Source: Symbiodinium natans
Taxonomy: Eukaryota; Sar; Dinophyceae; Suessiales; Symbiodiniaceae
DNA length: 64,000 nt
Direction: 5' to 3'
Assembly (NCBI GenBank): GCA_905221605.1
Contig: CAJNDS010001702.1
Coordinates: forward strand, 656,822-720,821
Shown here: in pieces, positions 1-9,380 of the stretch
Layout: every line of letters starts with the position of its first letter
Numbering within the stretch: the first letter of the stretch is position 1
The notes under the pieces: model-generated
What the model was told of the DNA's origin: nothing
The model's database searches: none
What the model saw: the letters and a program-made list of their open reading frames with translations, nothing else
Translations under genes and position numbers: made by a program

Positions 1-496
1 AAAAACCGTGGCCATTGGCAAAAAAACCGTGGCCATTGGCAAAAAAGCCGTGGCCATTGGCAAATTCGCCAATGGCCACGGGAAAGTTGCCAATGGCCAC
101 TGCTTTTTTGCCAATGGCCACCAATGTCATTAAGGTTGGTCGCCAAAATGGGTTTTTCAAACCCAATTCGCACAAAATGCCCCCCAACCTTAATGGGGAA
201 CGTGGCCATTGGCAAAAAAGCCGTGGCCATTGGCAACTTTTCGGGCTTTTTGCCAATGGCCACGGCTTTTTTGCCAATGGCCACGTTCCCCATTAAGGTT
301 GGGCCCCAACCTTAATGGGGAACGTGGCCATTGGCAAAAAAGCCGTGGCCATTGGCAAGTGGCATTTGCCAATGGCCACGGGAAAGTTGCCAATGGCCAC
401 GGCTTTTTTGCCAATGGCCACGGCTTTTTTGCCAATGGCCACGGCTTTTTTGCCAATGGCCACGGCTTTTTTTTGCCAATGGCCACCCACGTTTTC
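1..496. repeat. Inverted/direct array of a GCCAATGGC-centred unit
   Basis: About 21-bp units of the form GTGGCCATTGGCAAAAAAGC occur in both orientations, with shorter ACCTTAATGGGG spacers. The centre is nearly palindromic, so facing copies can form long hairpins. Any ORF here (KPWPLA repeats) is a by-product. Confidence 0.9.
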
Positions 497-604
497 CCCC
501 CCCTCCCCCCACCCCCCCCAACCCCCCCCCCCCCCCCACCCCCCACCCCCCCCCCCACCCCCCCCCCCCCCCCACACCCCCCCCCCCCCCCCCCACCCCC
601 CCCC

Positions 605-637
<33 letters not shown>

Positions 638-835
638 ACCCCCCCCCACCCCCCCCCACCCCCCCCACCCCCCCCCACCCCCCCACCCCCCCCACCCCCC
701 CCACCCCCCCACCCCCCCCACCCCCCCCACTCCCCCCCCCCCCCCCCACCCCCCACCCCCCCCCCACCCCCCCCCACCCCCCCCACCCCCCCCCCCCCCC
801 CACCCCCCCCCCCCCCCACCCCCCACCCCCCTCCC
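497..835. repeat. C-rich low-complexity tract (CCCCCCA-type)
   Basis: Runs of 6-20 C separated by single A. Similar tracts recur at 1381-1558 and 1733-1768. On the opposite strand they are G-runs with quadruplex potential. Confidence 0.95.
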
Positions 836-1005
836 AAGCGCAAAAACCCACAGTGGGCGTTGCACAATGGCCACGTTCGCCCCCCCCCCTCAACCCCCTC
901 TTCTGGCCCAGACCCCCATTCTGGGCTTGAAAACCTGGGTCTGGGCCAGATGAGGGCTTTGCGGGGTGAGAGCCAAAAAGAGCCACGGTCACCGGGAACT
1001 TTCAG

Positions 1006-1104
1006 ACACAGGCGGTCACCGGGGCACTAATTCCAAAGCAACCATGTGGAAGCCAGGCAGCCAAAACAACCAGCGAGACGGCCAGCACGGTCACCGGGGA
1101 ACTT
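1006..1104. repeat. Dispersed duplicate, copy 1 (second copy 3054-3162)
   Basis: Shares GGTCACCGGGGCACTAATT, CATGTGGAAGCCAGGCAGC and a GGTCACCGGGGAA end with 3054-3162, so both are bounded by GGTCACCGGGG repeats. Confidence 0.85.
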
Positions 1105-1227
1105 TAGATCAGCGCCCCATCAAGCAAAGCAAAAATCCAGAATGTAAGCAATCAGCGCCCCAGCAAGCACGAACAAACCCAGTAAGTAAGGAAGCAGCAC
1201 CCCGCCCCCACCCCGACAACAAAGAAC

Positions 1228-1380
1228 GAATACGGGTAGTTGGTTCTAGGGTGGGTTGGGGATTGGCTCGAACTGGAATGGTTCGAGGGTGGGGTGGGGG
1301 AAAACAAAACAGGAGGTTAACAAATTAGTTTTTTTGTCAATCCGGACCAACACTTTTGGTTCTACCTTCGGTCTGGGGAA
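1228..1380. repeat. 150-bp direct duplicate, copy 1 (second copy 2108-2261)
   Basis: Starts CGGGTAGTTGGTTCTAGGGT and ends TTCGGTCTGGGGA in both copies with only a few differences; the copies are 880 bp apart. Confidence 0.92.
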
Positions 1381-1839
1381 CCCCCCCACACCCCCCCCAC
1401 CCCCCCCCACCCCCCCCCACCCAAACCCCCCCCCCCCCCACCCCCCCACCCCCCCCACCCCCCCCCACCCCCCCCCACCCCCCCACCCCCCCATCCCCCC
1501 CACCCCCCCCCCCCCCCCCCCCCACCCCCCCCCCCCCCACCCCCAGCCCCCCACCCCCCTCTCAGACCCCCATTCTGGGCTTGAAAACCTGGGTAGATCT
1601 TCTGGGCTTGAAAACCTGGGTAGATCAAGATGAAGGCTTTGCGGGGCCGGGCAACACGGCAGCCCCTTCTTGGTGTTTCTCGGGGTGGGAAACCATTCTT
1701 TGGGGTTGGAAACCTGGATGAGGGCTTTGCAACCCCCCCCCACCCCCCCCCCCCACCCCCCCACCCCGAGAACGAATGCAGAGAAATAGAGAACGACTTC
1801 AAGGGCTCGCAAGGCGGGTTTCCAGCCCTAAAAACTCCA

Positions 1840-2107
1840 AGACCATAATTCCCAACCCCCCCTTCAAAAGGCTCCAGAGAGGGAGGTTGGGAAGGCGGGT
1901 TTCCAGCCCAAAACACTCCAAGACCATGATTCCCAACCCCCCCTTCAAGGGCTCCAGAGAGGGGGGTTGGGAAGGCGGGTTTCCAGCCCAAAACCATGAT
2001 TCCCAACCCCCCCTTCAGAGGCTCCAGAGAGGGGGGTTGGGAAGGCGGGTTTCCAGCCCAAAACACTCCAAGACCATGATTCCCAAACCCCCCTTCAAGG
2101 GCTCCGA
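1840..2107. repeat. Tandem repeat of about 60-80 bp (CCAGCCCAAAACACTCCAAG)
   Basis: Four copies of a unit holding GACCATGATTCCCAACCCCC and GGGTTGGGAAGGCGGGTTTC, differing by short deletions. Confidence 0.9.
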
Positions 2108-2261
2108 ATTCGGGTAGTTGGTTCTAGGGTGGGTTGGGGATTGGCTCGAACTGGAATGGTTCGAGGGTGGGGTGGGGGAAAACAAAACATGAGGTTGACA
2201 AAATTAGGGTTTTTTTGTCAATCCGGACCAACACTTTTGGTTCTACCTTCGGTCTGGGGAA
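2108..2261. repeat. 150-bp direct duplicate, copy 2
   Basis: Near-identical to 1228-1380 and flanked here by a different tandem array on each side. Confidence 0.92.
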
Positions 2262-2269
2262 AGCAAGCG

Positions 2270-3043
2270 CGAAGACAAGGGACATGCGACAAAGCCGACG
2301 AGCACGAAGGGAGGGGACATACGACAAATTTTAAGGGCGCGAAGGAAAGGGACATGCGACGAATCTGTAGACCTTTCATCAAACCATACGAGCACGAAGG
2401 GAGGGGTCATACGACAAACCCTCCGAGCACGAAGGGAGGCATACGACAAACCCTAAGAGCACGAAGGGAGAGGGCGTACGACAAACCTGTAGACCTCTCG
2501 TCAAACCCTACGAGCACGAAAGGAGGGGACATACGACAAACCTCGAAAATAAACCCGTACATTTCTCAATGTTTTGGGATTCTCTGCAAGCAGACGAAGA
2601 GGGACATACGACAAAGCCGACGAGCACGAAGGGAGGGGACATACGACAAACCCTAAGAACACGAAGGGAGGGGACGTACGACAAACCTGTAGACCTCTCA
2701 TCAAACCCTACGAGCACGAAGGGAGGGGACATACGACAAACCCTACGAGCACGAAGGGAGGGGACATACGACAAACCTCTGAGAATAAAATCTCAGTTTC
2801 TGAATTCTTGGGATTCTTTGCAAGCAGACGAAGAGGGACACACGACAAAGCCGACGAGCACGAAGGGAGGCGACATACGACAAACTCTAACAGCACGAAG
2901 GGAGGGGACGTGCGACAAACCTGTAGACCTCTCATCAAACCCTACGAGCATGAAGGGAGGGACATACGACAAACCCTACGAGCACGAAGAGAGGGGACAT
3001 ACGACAAACCTCTAGGCCTCTCATCAAACCCTACGAGCAGGAG
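2270..3043. repeat. Minisatellite, unit about 34 bp (GAGCACGAAGGGAGGGGACA)
   Basis: About twenty copies of GAGCACGAAGGGAGGGGACA-TACGACAAACCCTAC. A higher-order period carries TGTAGACCTCTCATCAAACC and a CTTGGGATTCTNTGCAAGCA spacer. Confidence 0.93.
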
Positions 3044-3159
3044 CCAACATGAGGCGAGGTCACCGGGGCACTAATTGGAAAGAAACCATGTGGAAGCCAG
3101 GCAGCTTAAAGTGTGCCAAACACAACCAACAAGACGGCCCAAAATAGGCAGGGTCACCG

Positions 3160-3740
3160 GGGAAAACGAACACGAGCAAAATGAATATGAGCAGAAAGAG
3201 AACGAATACGAGCAGATTGACATCGAGCAGAGAGAGAACGAATACGAGCAGAATGAATACGAGCAGAAGAGAACGAGTACGAGCAGACTCAGTACGAGCA
3301 GAAAGACAGCGAAAACTAGCGGACTGAAATCGAGCAGAGAGAGAACGAATACGTGCAGAAAAAGCACAAATACGAGCAGAAAGAGAACGAACACGAGCAA
3401 AATGAATATGAGCAGAAAGAGAACGAATACGAGCAGAATGATTACGAGCAGAGAGAGAACGAAGACGAGCAGACTGAAATCGAGCAGAGAGAGAGACGAA
3501 TACGAACAGAATGAATACGAAAAGAAAAACAACGAAAACGAGCGGACTGAAATCGAGCAGAGAGAGAACGAATACGAGCAGAATGAATACGAGCAGAACG
3601 AGAACGAACACGAGACGAGCAGATCAGAAAAAGAACGAATACGAGCAGAATGAATACGAGCAGAAAGAAACGCACACGAGCAGAATGGAAACCAAGCAGA
3701 ATGACAAAGAACACGAGCAGAAAGAACAAATGAGATTGGA
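3160..3740. repeat. Minisatellite, unit 18-21 bp (GAGCAGAAAGAGAACGAATAC)
   Basis: About thirty degenerate copies. The + frame would be Glu/Asn/Arg-rich and the - frame Ser/Phe/Leu-rich; neither looks like a real protein. Confidence 0.92.
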
Positions 3741-3871
3741 GGACAGGGCTTGCTGATGAAAAATGTAAACTTTATATTTCTTAATGTTTTGGGATTCTCT
3801 GGGTGGGTGGGTTTTTTTCTAGAGCCCAAACAGCGGCTCTACTAGAGATTGCTCGACCCGGAGCTGCTGAA

Positions 3872-4104
3872 CCCTAAACCCTAAACCCTAAACCCTAAAC
3901 CCTAAACCCCCTAAACCCTAAACCCTAAACCCTAAACCCTAAACCCTAAACCCTAAACCCTAAACCCTAAACCCTAAACCCTAAACCCTAAACCCTAAAC
4001 CCTAAACCCTCCTAAACCCTAGACCCTAAACCCTAAACCCTAAACCCTAAACCCTAAACCCCAAACCCTAAACCCCAAACCCCAAACCCTAAACCCTAAA
4101 CCCC
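3872..4104. repeat. CCCTAAA telomere-type array
   Basis: About 32 heptamers with CCCCAAA variants. Ordinary sequence continues on both sides, so this is interstitial, not a chromosome end in this window. Confidence 0.97.
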
Positions 4105-4490
4105 CTCATGAACTTTATACCCATGAAAGCGCCGAGCTCGACTGCAGGGCGCAATCTTCGCTGAGCACGCTGCTCTGCCCACACGGTAAAAGGGTTAGGA
4201 TCGAGTTCATACTGTGCGGTGTGCTTAACCCTAAGCGTTAGGGTTTAATTTAAAAAACACGAGCCACTCAGTTGTACAGCATGGGTGGATGTCGGAGCTG
4301 AAGCCTTTGACTCTAACATGGGGGTTTACGAAATTAGGGGTTACCTGATTATATTAGGGTAGGAATCTAGATGCTGATGAGATGCTGCAGTGCCAGCACT
4401 CTCACTGCTCGACTTGCCCCTGGTTTTGGGATTGCAAATCGTGGGGGGGGGGGGGGGGGTTGGGGCGGCACAGCTCCTGTAAAGAACTTT

Positions 4491-4588
4491 AGGGGGTCGG
4501 AATAGTTTCTAATAGTATTCCCGCAGGGCCCCTGCATAATTCTACGAAAAAAACCCAAAAGCTTTGTTCTAGTTATCAAGGCCCCTAT
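4491..4588. mobile_element. Inverted-repeat element family B
   Basis: AGGGGGTCGGAATAGTTTCTAATAGTATTCCC at the left in sense, AAGGCCCCTAT at the right. Family consensus ends: TATAGGGGTCGGAA and AGGCCCCTATA. Confidence 0.85.
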
Positions 4589-5635
4589 GTTACGTGTCCA
4601 GGAGGTAGCGGGTGCATCAGCAGCCTTGATTGTGGATCGTAGGCGGCATGACATAGTCTTCGCCGGCCGCGGATTTTCACAGGCATAGCCCTAACTGTCA
4701 GACAGGCTGAGACAGAAGGCATCAGGAGCGTGCTCGCAGTTCTGAGCAGAATTTGCTAGCCAGGAGGAAGCCATTTCTGGCTTTGCTCATGTTGGTGAGC
4801 TCAGAGTATCCACCAACAGGACACTACACACCGGTGCCACGTGCGAAGGCCATCGTCGGGGGCCAGCAAAACTCTGCACTGCAAAGCCGGCCCTATATCC
4901 GAAGCAAGCCCGAAACCTTACTCCCACAATTGGGGGCCCAAGTAGTGGGATTCCATTATAAGAAGGACCCCAATAAGGTACCCTTAATTTTGACGCTACG
5001 CGACCCGCCTCACGGGGCGTACAGACAAGAAACCCGGCCCCTTTCGGCGCCAGCGTGCAGTGACCCTCCAAGCCATGTAACCCCGAAGGTCTGCAGCCTT
5101 CAACCTTCGAAGCCTGAACCCTAAACCCTTGGCCTTAGAGCCGAAACCCTAAACCCTAAACCCTAAACCCTAACCCTAAACCCTAGCCCTAAACCCTAAA
5201 ACCCTAAACCCGCGAGCCCCCTGAGCCCTACCCCCAAACATACATTGGCTTGGCTAGATAGTCGACCTTTTCTGGGTGGGCTGAGAGTCCCATGTGTGGA
5301 AACCCGAAGCCTTCAAAGGATTTAGAGCTGGGTTGAGGTGTAGGGTTTTCCAGCCCAAAATCAAATCCGTGTGCCCCAGATCATGAATCCCAAGCCCCTA
5401 AGCTCTCGACCTCCACTAGGATCCTAGACCACGAGGGAGCAACAAAAACGACCGGGTGGCTGAAGGCCATTTCTCTTTCTTTCGGTTCTTGTTTCATTGA
5501 TTGCTCTCATGATTTGCTCATGTATGGTTCTCGTTGTTAGTGTTGTGGCAGTTATGGTTTGCTTGGGGCTGATTGGCGGGTGAGAAGGCCCTTCTGAAGG
5601 TAGAGGGTTCGATGTCGTGGGTTAAGGACTTGCAG

Positions 5636-5702
5636 GCTACCTTTCCGAGGGTTCTCGCGCACATCAGAAACTCTCAGCCGATCCTGTTTCCCGGTGTCGC
5701 AG
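5636..5702 (+). CDS. Candidate exon (ATFPRVLAHIRNSQPILF)
   Basis: Acceptor TTGCAG|G then an open frame reading ATFPRVLAHIRNSQPILF. No donor decided and no family recognised; listed because it is a non-repetitive island with coding-like sequence. Confidence 0.25.
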
Positions 5703-5948
5703 GGAGGGCACGCCAATGCCACCCTAAGGCAGCACGCGAAACGCTTACAGTCAATAGCACTTCTGATCCCTAAGCCCTAAACCCTAAATCCTAAGCCCTG
5801 AACCCTGAACTGCCCTAAACCCCAGACTGTAGACCCTAGGCCCTAAGCCCTGCCTACTCTCCGAACCCCAAAGGCATTGTTAGGCCCACTACTCCCTACA
5901 CCTTAAACGCTAGTTTAACCCTGAAGTACCCCCTCAAGCTTCGGCTGT

Positions 5949-6081
5949 GGTGAGAGAGAGGGAGAGAGAGGGAGATAGAGCGAGACAGAGAGACAGAGAG
6001 AGAGAGAGAGAGAAAGAGACAGAGAAAGATAAAGAGACAGAGAGGGAGAGGGAGAGAGGGAGGGAGAGAGAGGGAGTGAGC
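5949..6081. repeat. GA-rich microsatellite
   Basis: GAGAGA/GACAGA run of about 130 bp. A smaller one lies at 41519-41555. Confidence 0.9.
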
Positions 6082-6729
6082 CTGAAACTAAAAGCCCCCG
6101 AACCCCTAAACCCCAAGCCGCTCACCCCTCTGAAAATCCGGGCTGCGAGTCGCTTGGGCCCCCAATGCCCCAAACCACTGAAGCGTATAACGCTTTGGCT
6201 TCAGGACTTTTTAGGCCTGGGACAGGAAGCCCAAAGCACCCGCAAAATCCGAGTTGCGAAAAGGTGCTGCCAGGAGTGGAGGGTCGTGTTCAGGCGAAAC
6301 AGCCGACTTGCAAGCCACCTGATGCGTAGAACTGGGCCGCCGAAGCTCTGAACCCCACAGCCCAAACCGGGGCATAAAAACTGTTCCGAAAAAAAGAAAA
6401 GCCCGCACCCCAAATGCCGCTCCAGTCTGCGCGGATGGCCGGTTGCGCAAACTCATACCCTCTCGTTGTTTCTGGCGTGCTTTGAAAACGAGATGAGAGG
6501 GAGAGCGCGGCCGGCATTAGACGATCTGTGACTATGACCCGATTGGTGTATGCTCCAACCGCTCCCCCTTTTCCCCGCGTGAGGGCTTTTGAGTGGATCA
6601 TGATTCAGGTTCAGGGACGTAGGTGCTAGGCTTTGAGGTGTTAGGGTTGCGCGCAAAGTTGTTGAAGATTTCAGGTACAACCCTAAACCCTAAACCTTAA
6701 ACCTTAAACTCGACATCTCACTTAAGCAG

Positions 6730-6810
6730 TCAGAAGAACTGCCTCGGCTTTTCAGCTGATGGTTTCTGTGGAGCCAGGCACATACATCTTCAAGCTAAAG
6801 ACTGCCATCG
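6730..6810 (+). CDS. Candidate exon (MVSVEPGTYIFKLKTAI)
   Basis: AG acceptor and a GTAAGC donor enclose a frame reading AFQLMVSVEPGTYIFKLKTA. Could belong to an upstream gene or the 5' part of gene 1. No family recognised. Confidence 0.35.
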
Positions 6811-7201
6811 GTAAGCCCTAACACCTATGGACTACATAAGTATATACAGACATGTACATACACACATACATATATATATATGTATATATATATATGTGTA
6901 TATACATAAATATGTACATATACGGGGAGCTTTAGGGTGTACGGTCTGGTGTTTACGGTTCAGGGTTTAGGGTTTAGGGTGATGGGCCGTGTCATGCCAG
7001 GAAGCCGCAAAAGCACTATGATTTCGAGAGGCGATCCACCCAAACCCTCGCAACAAGTTCTGGTTTTGGGGTTCCCCTCATGCACCCAAGAAGAGAGCAA
7101 TAACAGCTCGAAACTCCTAACGCCTCCAGACCCTGAACCCTGGACCTTCCACCCGAACTCCCAGACTCTAATCTTGCAACTTCCAAACCCTCGACGAGCA
7201 G

Positions 7202-7251
7202 CGGGTTGCTTCAGCCTTGTGCCGACAGAGCTGGCGCGGGACATGGACCAG
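7202..7251 (+). CDS. Candidate exon (CFSLVPTELARDMDQ)
   Basis: Acceptor GCAG|C, donor CAG|GCAGGA, reading GCFSLVPTELARDMDQ. CCCTCGA/CCCTGAA variants precede it and TTTAGGG repeats follow within 30 nt, the setting of confirmed exons. Confidence 0.35.
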
Positions 7252-7261
7252 GCAGGATCTG

Positions 7262-7622
7262 CTGCTCTCAGGGTTGAGGGTTTAGGGTTTAGGGTTTAGG
7301 GTATAGGGTTTAGGGTTTGGGGTTTAGGGTTTGGGGTTTAGGGTTTAGGGTTTAGGGTTTAGGAACGAGGCTAAGCCCCCAATTCAGGTCCCGGAAACCC
7401 TAAAAGCCAACCCTAAACCCTAAAACCCCAAAGTCTAAAGCCTACAGCCTAGACCTTTCAGCTCAGCTTGTGTAAAGGCAATAAAACCCCTAGGCCCGGA
7501 GCCCTTGAAGCTGCAGGGTTTATCTAGGGTTGAGGGGCACCCTAAACCCTAAACCCTAAACCCTAAACCCTAAACCCTAAACCCTAAGCCCTAAACCCTA
7601 AACCCTAAACCCTAAACCCTAG
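7262..7622. repeat. TTTAGGG cluster followed by CCCTAAA cluster
   Basis: TTTAGGG heptamers at 7275-7362 face CCCTAAA heptamers at 7541-7622 across a 180-bp spacer, the same inverted arrangement seen at intron ends downstream. Confidence 0.9.
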
Positions 7623-7902
7623 GTTGAGTGCTGAGATCTGCGGGTACTCTCAGGCCAGGCTGCTTGGTGCGGCGCTCAGCGGACCTGAGGCCAACACCCG
7701 GCCGCTGCCAGTAACAGGGAGGCACTGCTCGTTTGAAGGCTTGAGGGTTTTTTTCGGGAGGGATTCTGGGTTTAAAGGTGCTTGTGAGGGTTCTTTTTGG
7801 GGGTATTCTGGGTTTTGGGTGCTTTTGAGGTTTTTTTTGGGGGGGATTCTGGGTTTTTGGGGGTTTTTTTGAGGGGGGGTTTTGCACGTTCTATTATTTA
7901 TT

Positions 7903-7912
7903 CATTTTTTTT

Positions 7913-7963
<51 letters not shown>

Positions 7964-8030
7964 GTTTTTGTTTGTTTGTTTGTTTGTTTGTTTTGTTTGT
8001 TTGTTTGTTTGTTTGTTTGTTTGTTTGACT
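7903..8030. repeat. Poly-T, poly-G and (TTTG)n tract
   Basis: T-run, about 40 G, then about 14 TTTG units. The G-run length is likely to be unreliable in any assembly. Confidence 0.95.
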
Positions 8031-8037
8031 GAACTCC

Positions 8038-8451
8038 TTGTCAACTTCATCTTCTGAACTCCTTGTCAACTTCATCTTCAGCACGGGGTTGCGACCGCCC
8101 GTCAACATTAAAAAAATTCGTGCCAAGAAAAGGCCATCATACATGATGCGGGACTCTTGCACATGTGATGTACCGCTGGAAGCATTCACGTTTGCAGAAG
8201 ACCTGCGAACATTCCAAGCGGCAGTCAAATGGTTTAGGAAAAGCATGCACGTAGCTCTCCTTCCTGGGGAATGTGTTGTGAATTGTCGTAGTCTGTACGT
8301 GTTGGGCTACAGCCGCCCAACCAAAGGTGTATCATATCGTGTCAAACATATGTATGAGCCGGACCCTCGCGCTCACTTGCAAGATTTGTTTATGCAACGT
8401 TCTGCTCGGAAGTGGAGGTTTGATGTTCACATCGCTCCTCCGCTCAATTAA
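8038..8451 (+). CDS. Unrecognised 137-codon ORF between TTTG repeats
   Basis: A continuous frame with mixed composition (KKIRAKKRPSYMMRDSCTCD; GYSRPTKGVSYRVKHMYEPD), ending in TAA at 8449-8451. It is bounded by (TTTG)n at 7970-8028 and again at 8554-8573, and its first 25 bp are duplicated. It is longer than any spliced exon here, which could mean an intronless or retrocopied gene, or a coding piece of an inserted element. The ATG is not well supported. Confidence 0.35.
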   Translation: MSTSSSELLVNFIFSTGLRPPVNIKKIRAKKRPSYMMRDSCTCDVPLEAFTFAEDLRTFQAAVKWFRKSMHVALLPGECVVNCRSLYVLGYSRPTKGVSYRVKHMYEPDPRAHLQDLFMQRSARKWRFDVHIAPPLN

Positions 8452-8787
8452 GCTCTTTATGCTCGATGTTCACCTTTGTTGTGACATGGTCACGTGAATG
8501 CTGGGCTATGCTCACTGTAGCGCAGACTACGCAAGCGTCAAAGTCAAAGTCAAATGTTTGTTTGTTTGTTTTTTTCTTTGGGGGCGGGTGTTTTGGGATC
8601 TCCGAAGTTGAGGGGCTCAAGGGTTCTAAGGTTCAGGGTGTGCGGTGAAGGTTTTGCAGGGCAAGGCGACTGCTTCCAGTTTTCGGTGGTAAGAACAAGT
8701 AGTGTCGGGTCAAGGTTGTGCAGCCGCCTAAATGAGTAAAACCCTAGCCCTAAAACCGTAAGCCGCGGGCTGTGCTCTCAGTGGTTT

Positions 8788-8886
8788 AGGGTAGGTTTGG
8801 GTTTAGGGTTTAGGGTTTAGGGTTTAGGGTTTAGGGTTTAGGGTTTAGGGTTTAGGGTTTAGGGTTTAGGGTTTAGGGTTTAGGGT
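8788..8886. repeat. TTTAGGG array
   Basis: About 13 heptamers; faces the CCCTAAA array at 9155-9276. Confidence 0.97.
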
Positions 8887-9154
8887 CTTTGGAATTGCCA
8901 GGTGGTTTTCCAAGAGCCTTGAACTCAAGAAGTTCCGGGCTGCTTACAGCTTCGTGTAGTTTATCGGGAAAGTTATTGAGGGTGTAGGGTTTAGGGTTTA
9001 GGGCTTCGGGTTTAGGGTTTAGGGTTTAGGTTTGAATCTCCTAGCACATTTGACCTCCAATGTGAAGCCTCGGCCACTGCGAAACCTGGTTTGCTCCCCT
9101 GCGCAGGGTCTTTCTGGACATTGGAGCTCTTGGTATCAAATTTTGGTGGGGGGT

Positions 9155-9276
9155 AACCCTAAACCCTAAACCCTAAACCCTAAACCCTAAACCCTAAACC
9201 CTAAACCCTAAACCCTAAACCCTAAACCCTAAACCCTAAACCCTAAACCCTAAACCCTAAACCCTAAACCCTAAAC
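9155..9276. repeat. CCCTAAA array just upstream of the first gene 1 exon
   Basis: About 17 perfect heptamers ending 27 nt before the exon at 9303. Confidence 0.97.
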
Positions 9277-9302
9277 CGGGCTTTGCCTGGTCTGATGCTG
9301 AG

Positions 9303-9380
9303 GTAGAGCTCTTTGAGGCGCTGGCGACGGCGCAGCCGCAACGAGAGGCAGTCGCCTCGGACGCACCTCGGCAGACCCTC
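9303..9380 (+). CDS. Gene 1 exon: A-domain N-terminus (ELFEALA...)
   Basis: 26 codons in phase 0, beginning VELFEALATAQPQREAV. This resembles the 'LFEAQAARTPDAVAV' start of NRPS A domains. The acceptor is GAG|G and the donor GTAGGT, one of the few canonical donors here. A CCCTAAA array lies just upstream and TTTAGGG-like repeats follow about 90 nt downstream. A small next exon carrying the expected TYxEL motif was not located. Confidence 0.7.

Noticed and set aside
190-1030. Long ORFs rich in Pro or Gly (200-270 codons) on both strands
   Set aside because: They are translations of the C-rich tract and the GCCAATGGC array; all frames are open because the repeat has no stop codons.
3160-3740. 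CRISPR-like array of short repeats
   Set aside because: There are no unique spacers of constant length, the units are degenerate and continuous, and the context is eukaryotic.
2129-3829. Several 150-250 codon ORFs with repeated GRGHTTNP, EYEQNE or SARIRSL patterns
   Set aside because: They follow the two minisatellites in different frames on both strands; no non-repetitive coding sequence is included.
3872-4104. True chromosome end (telomere)
   Set aside because: Unrelated sequence continues on both sides, and dozens of similar arrays occur in both orientations through the window.
4753-5124. 123-codon ORF as a gene
   Set aside because: The reading frame passes into CCCTAAA-derived PSKPEP sequence, composition is not coding-like, and the opposite strand is equally open.
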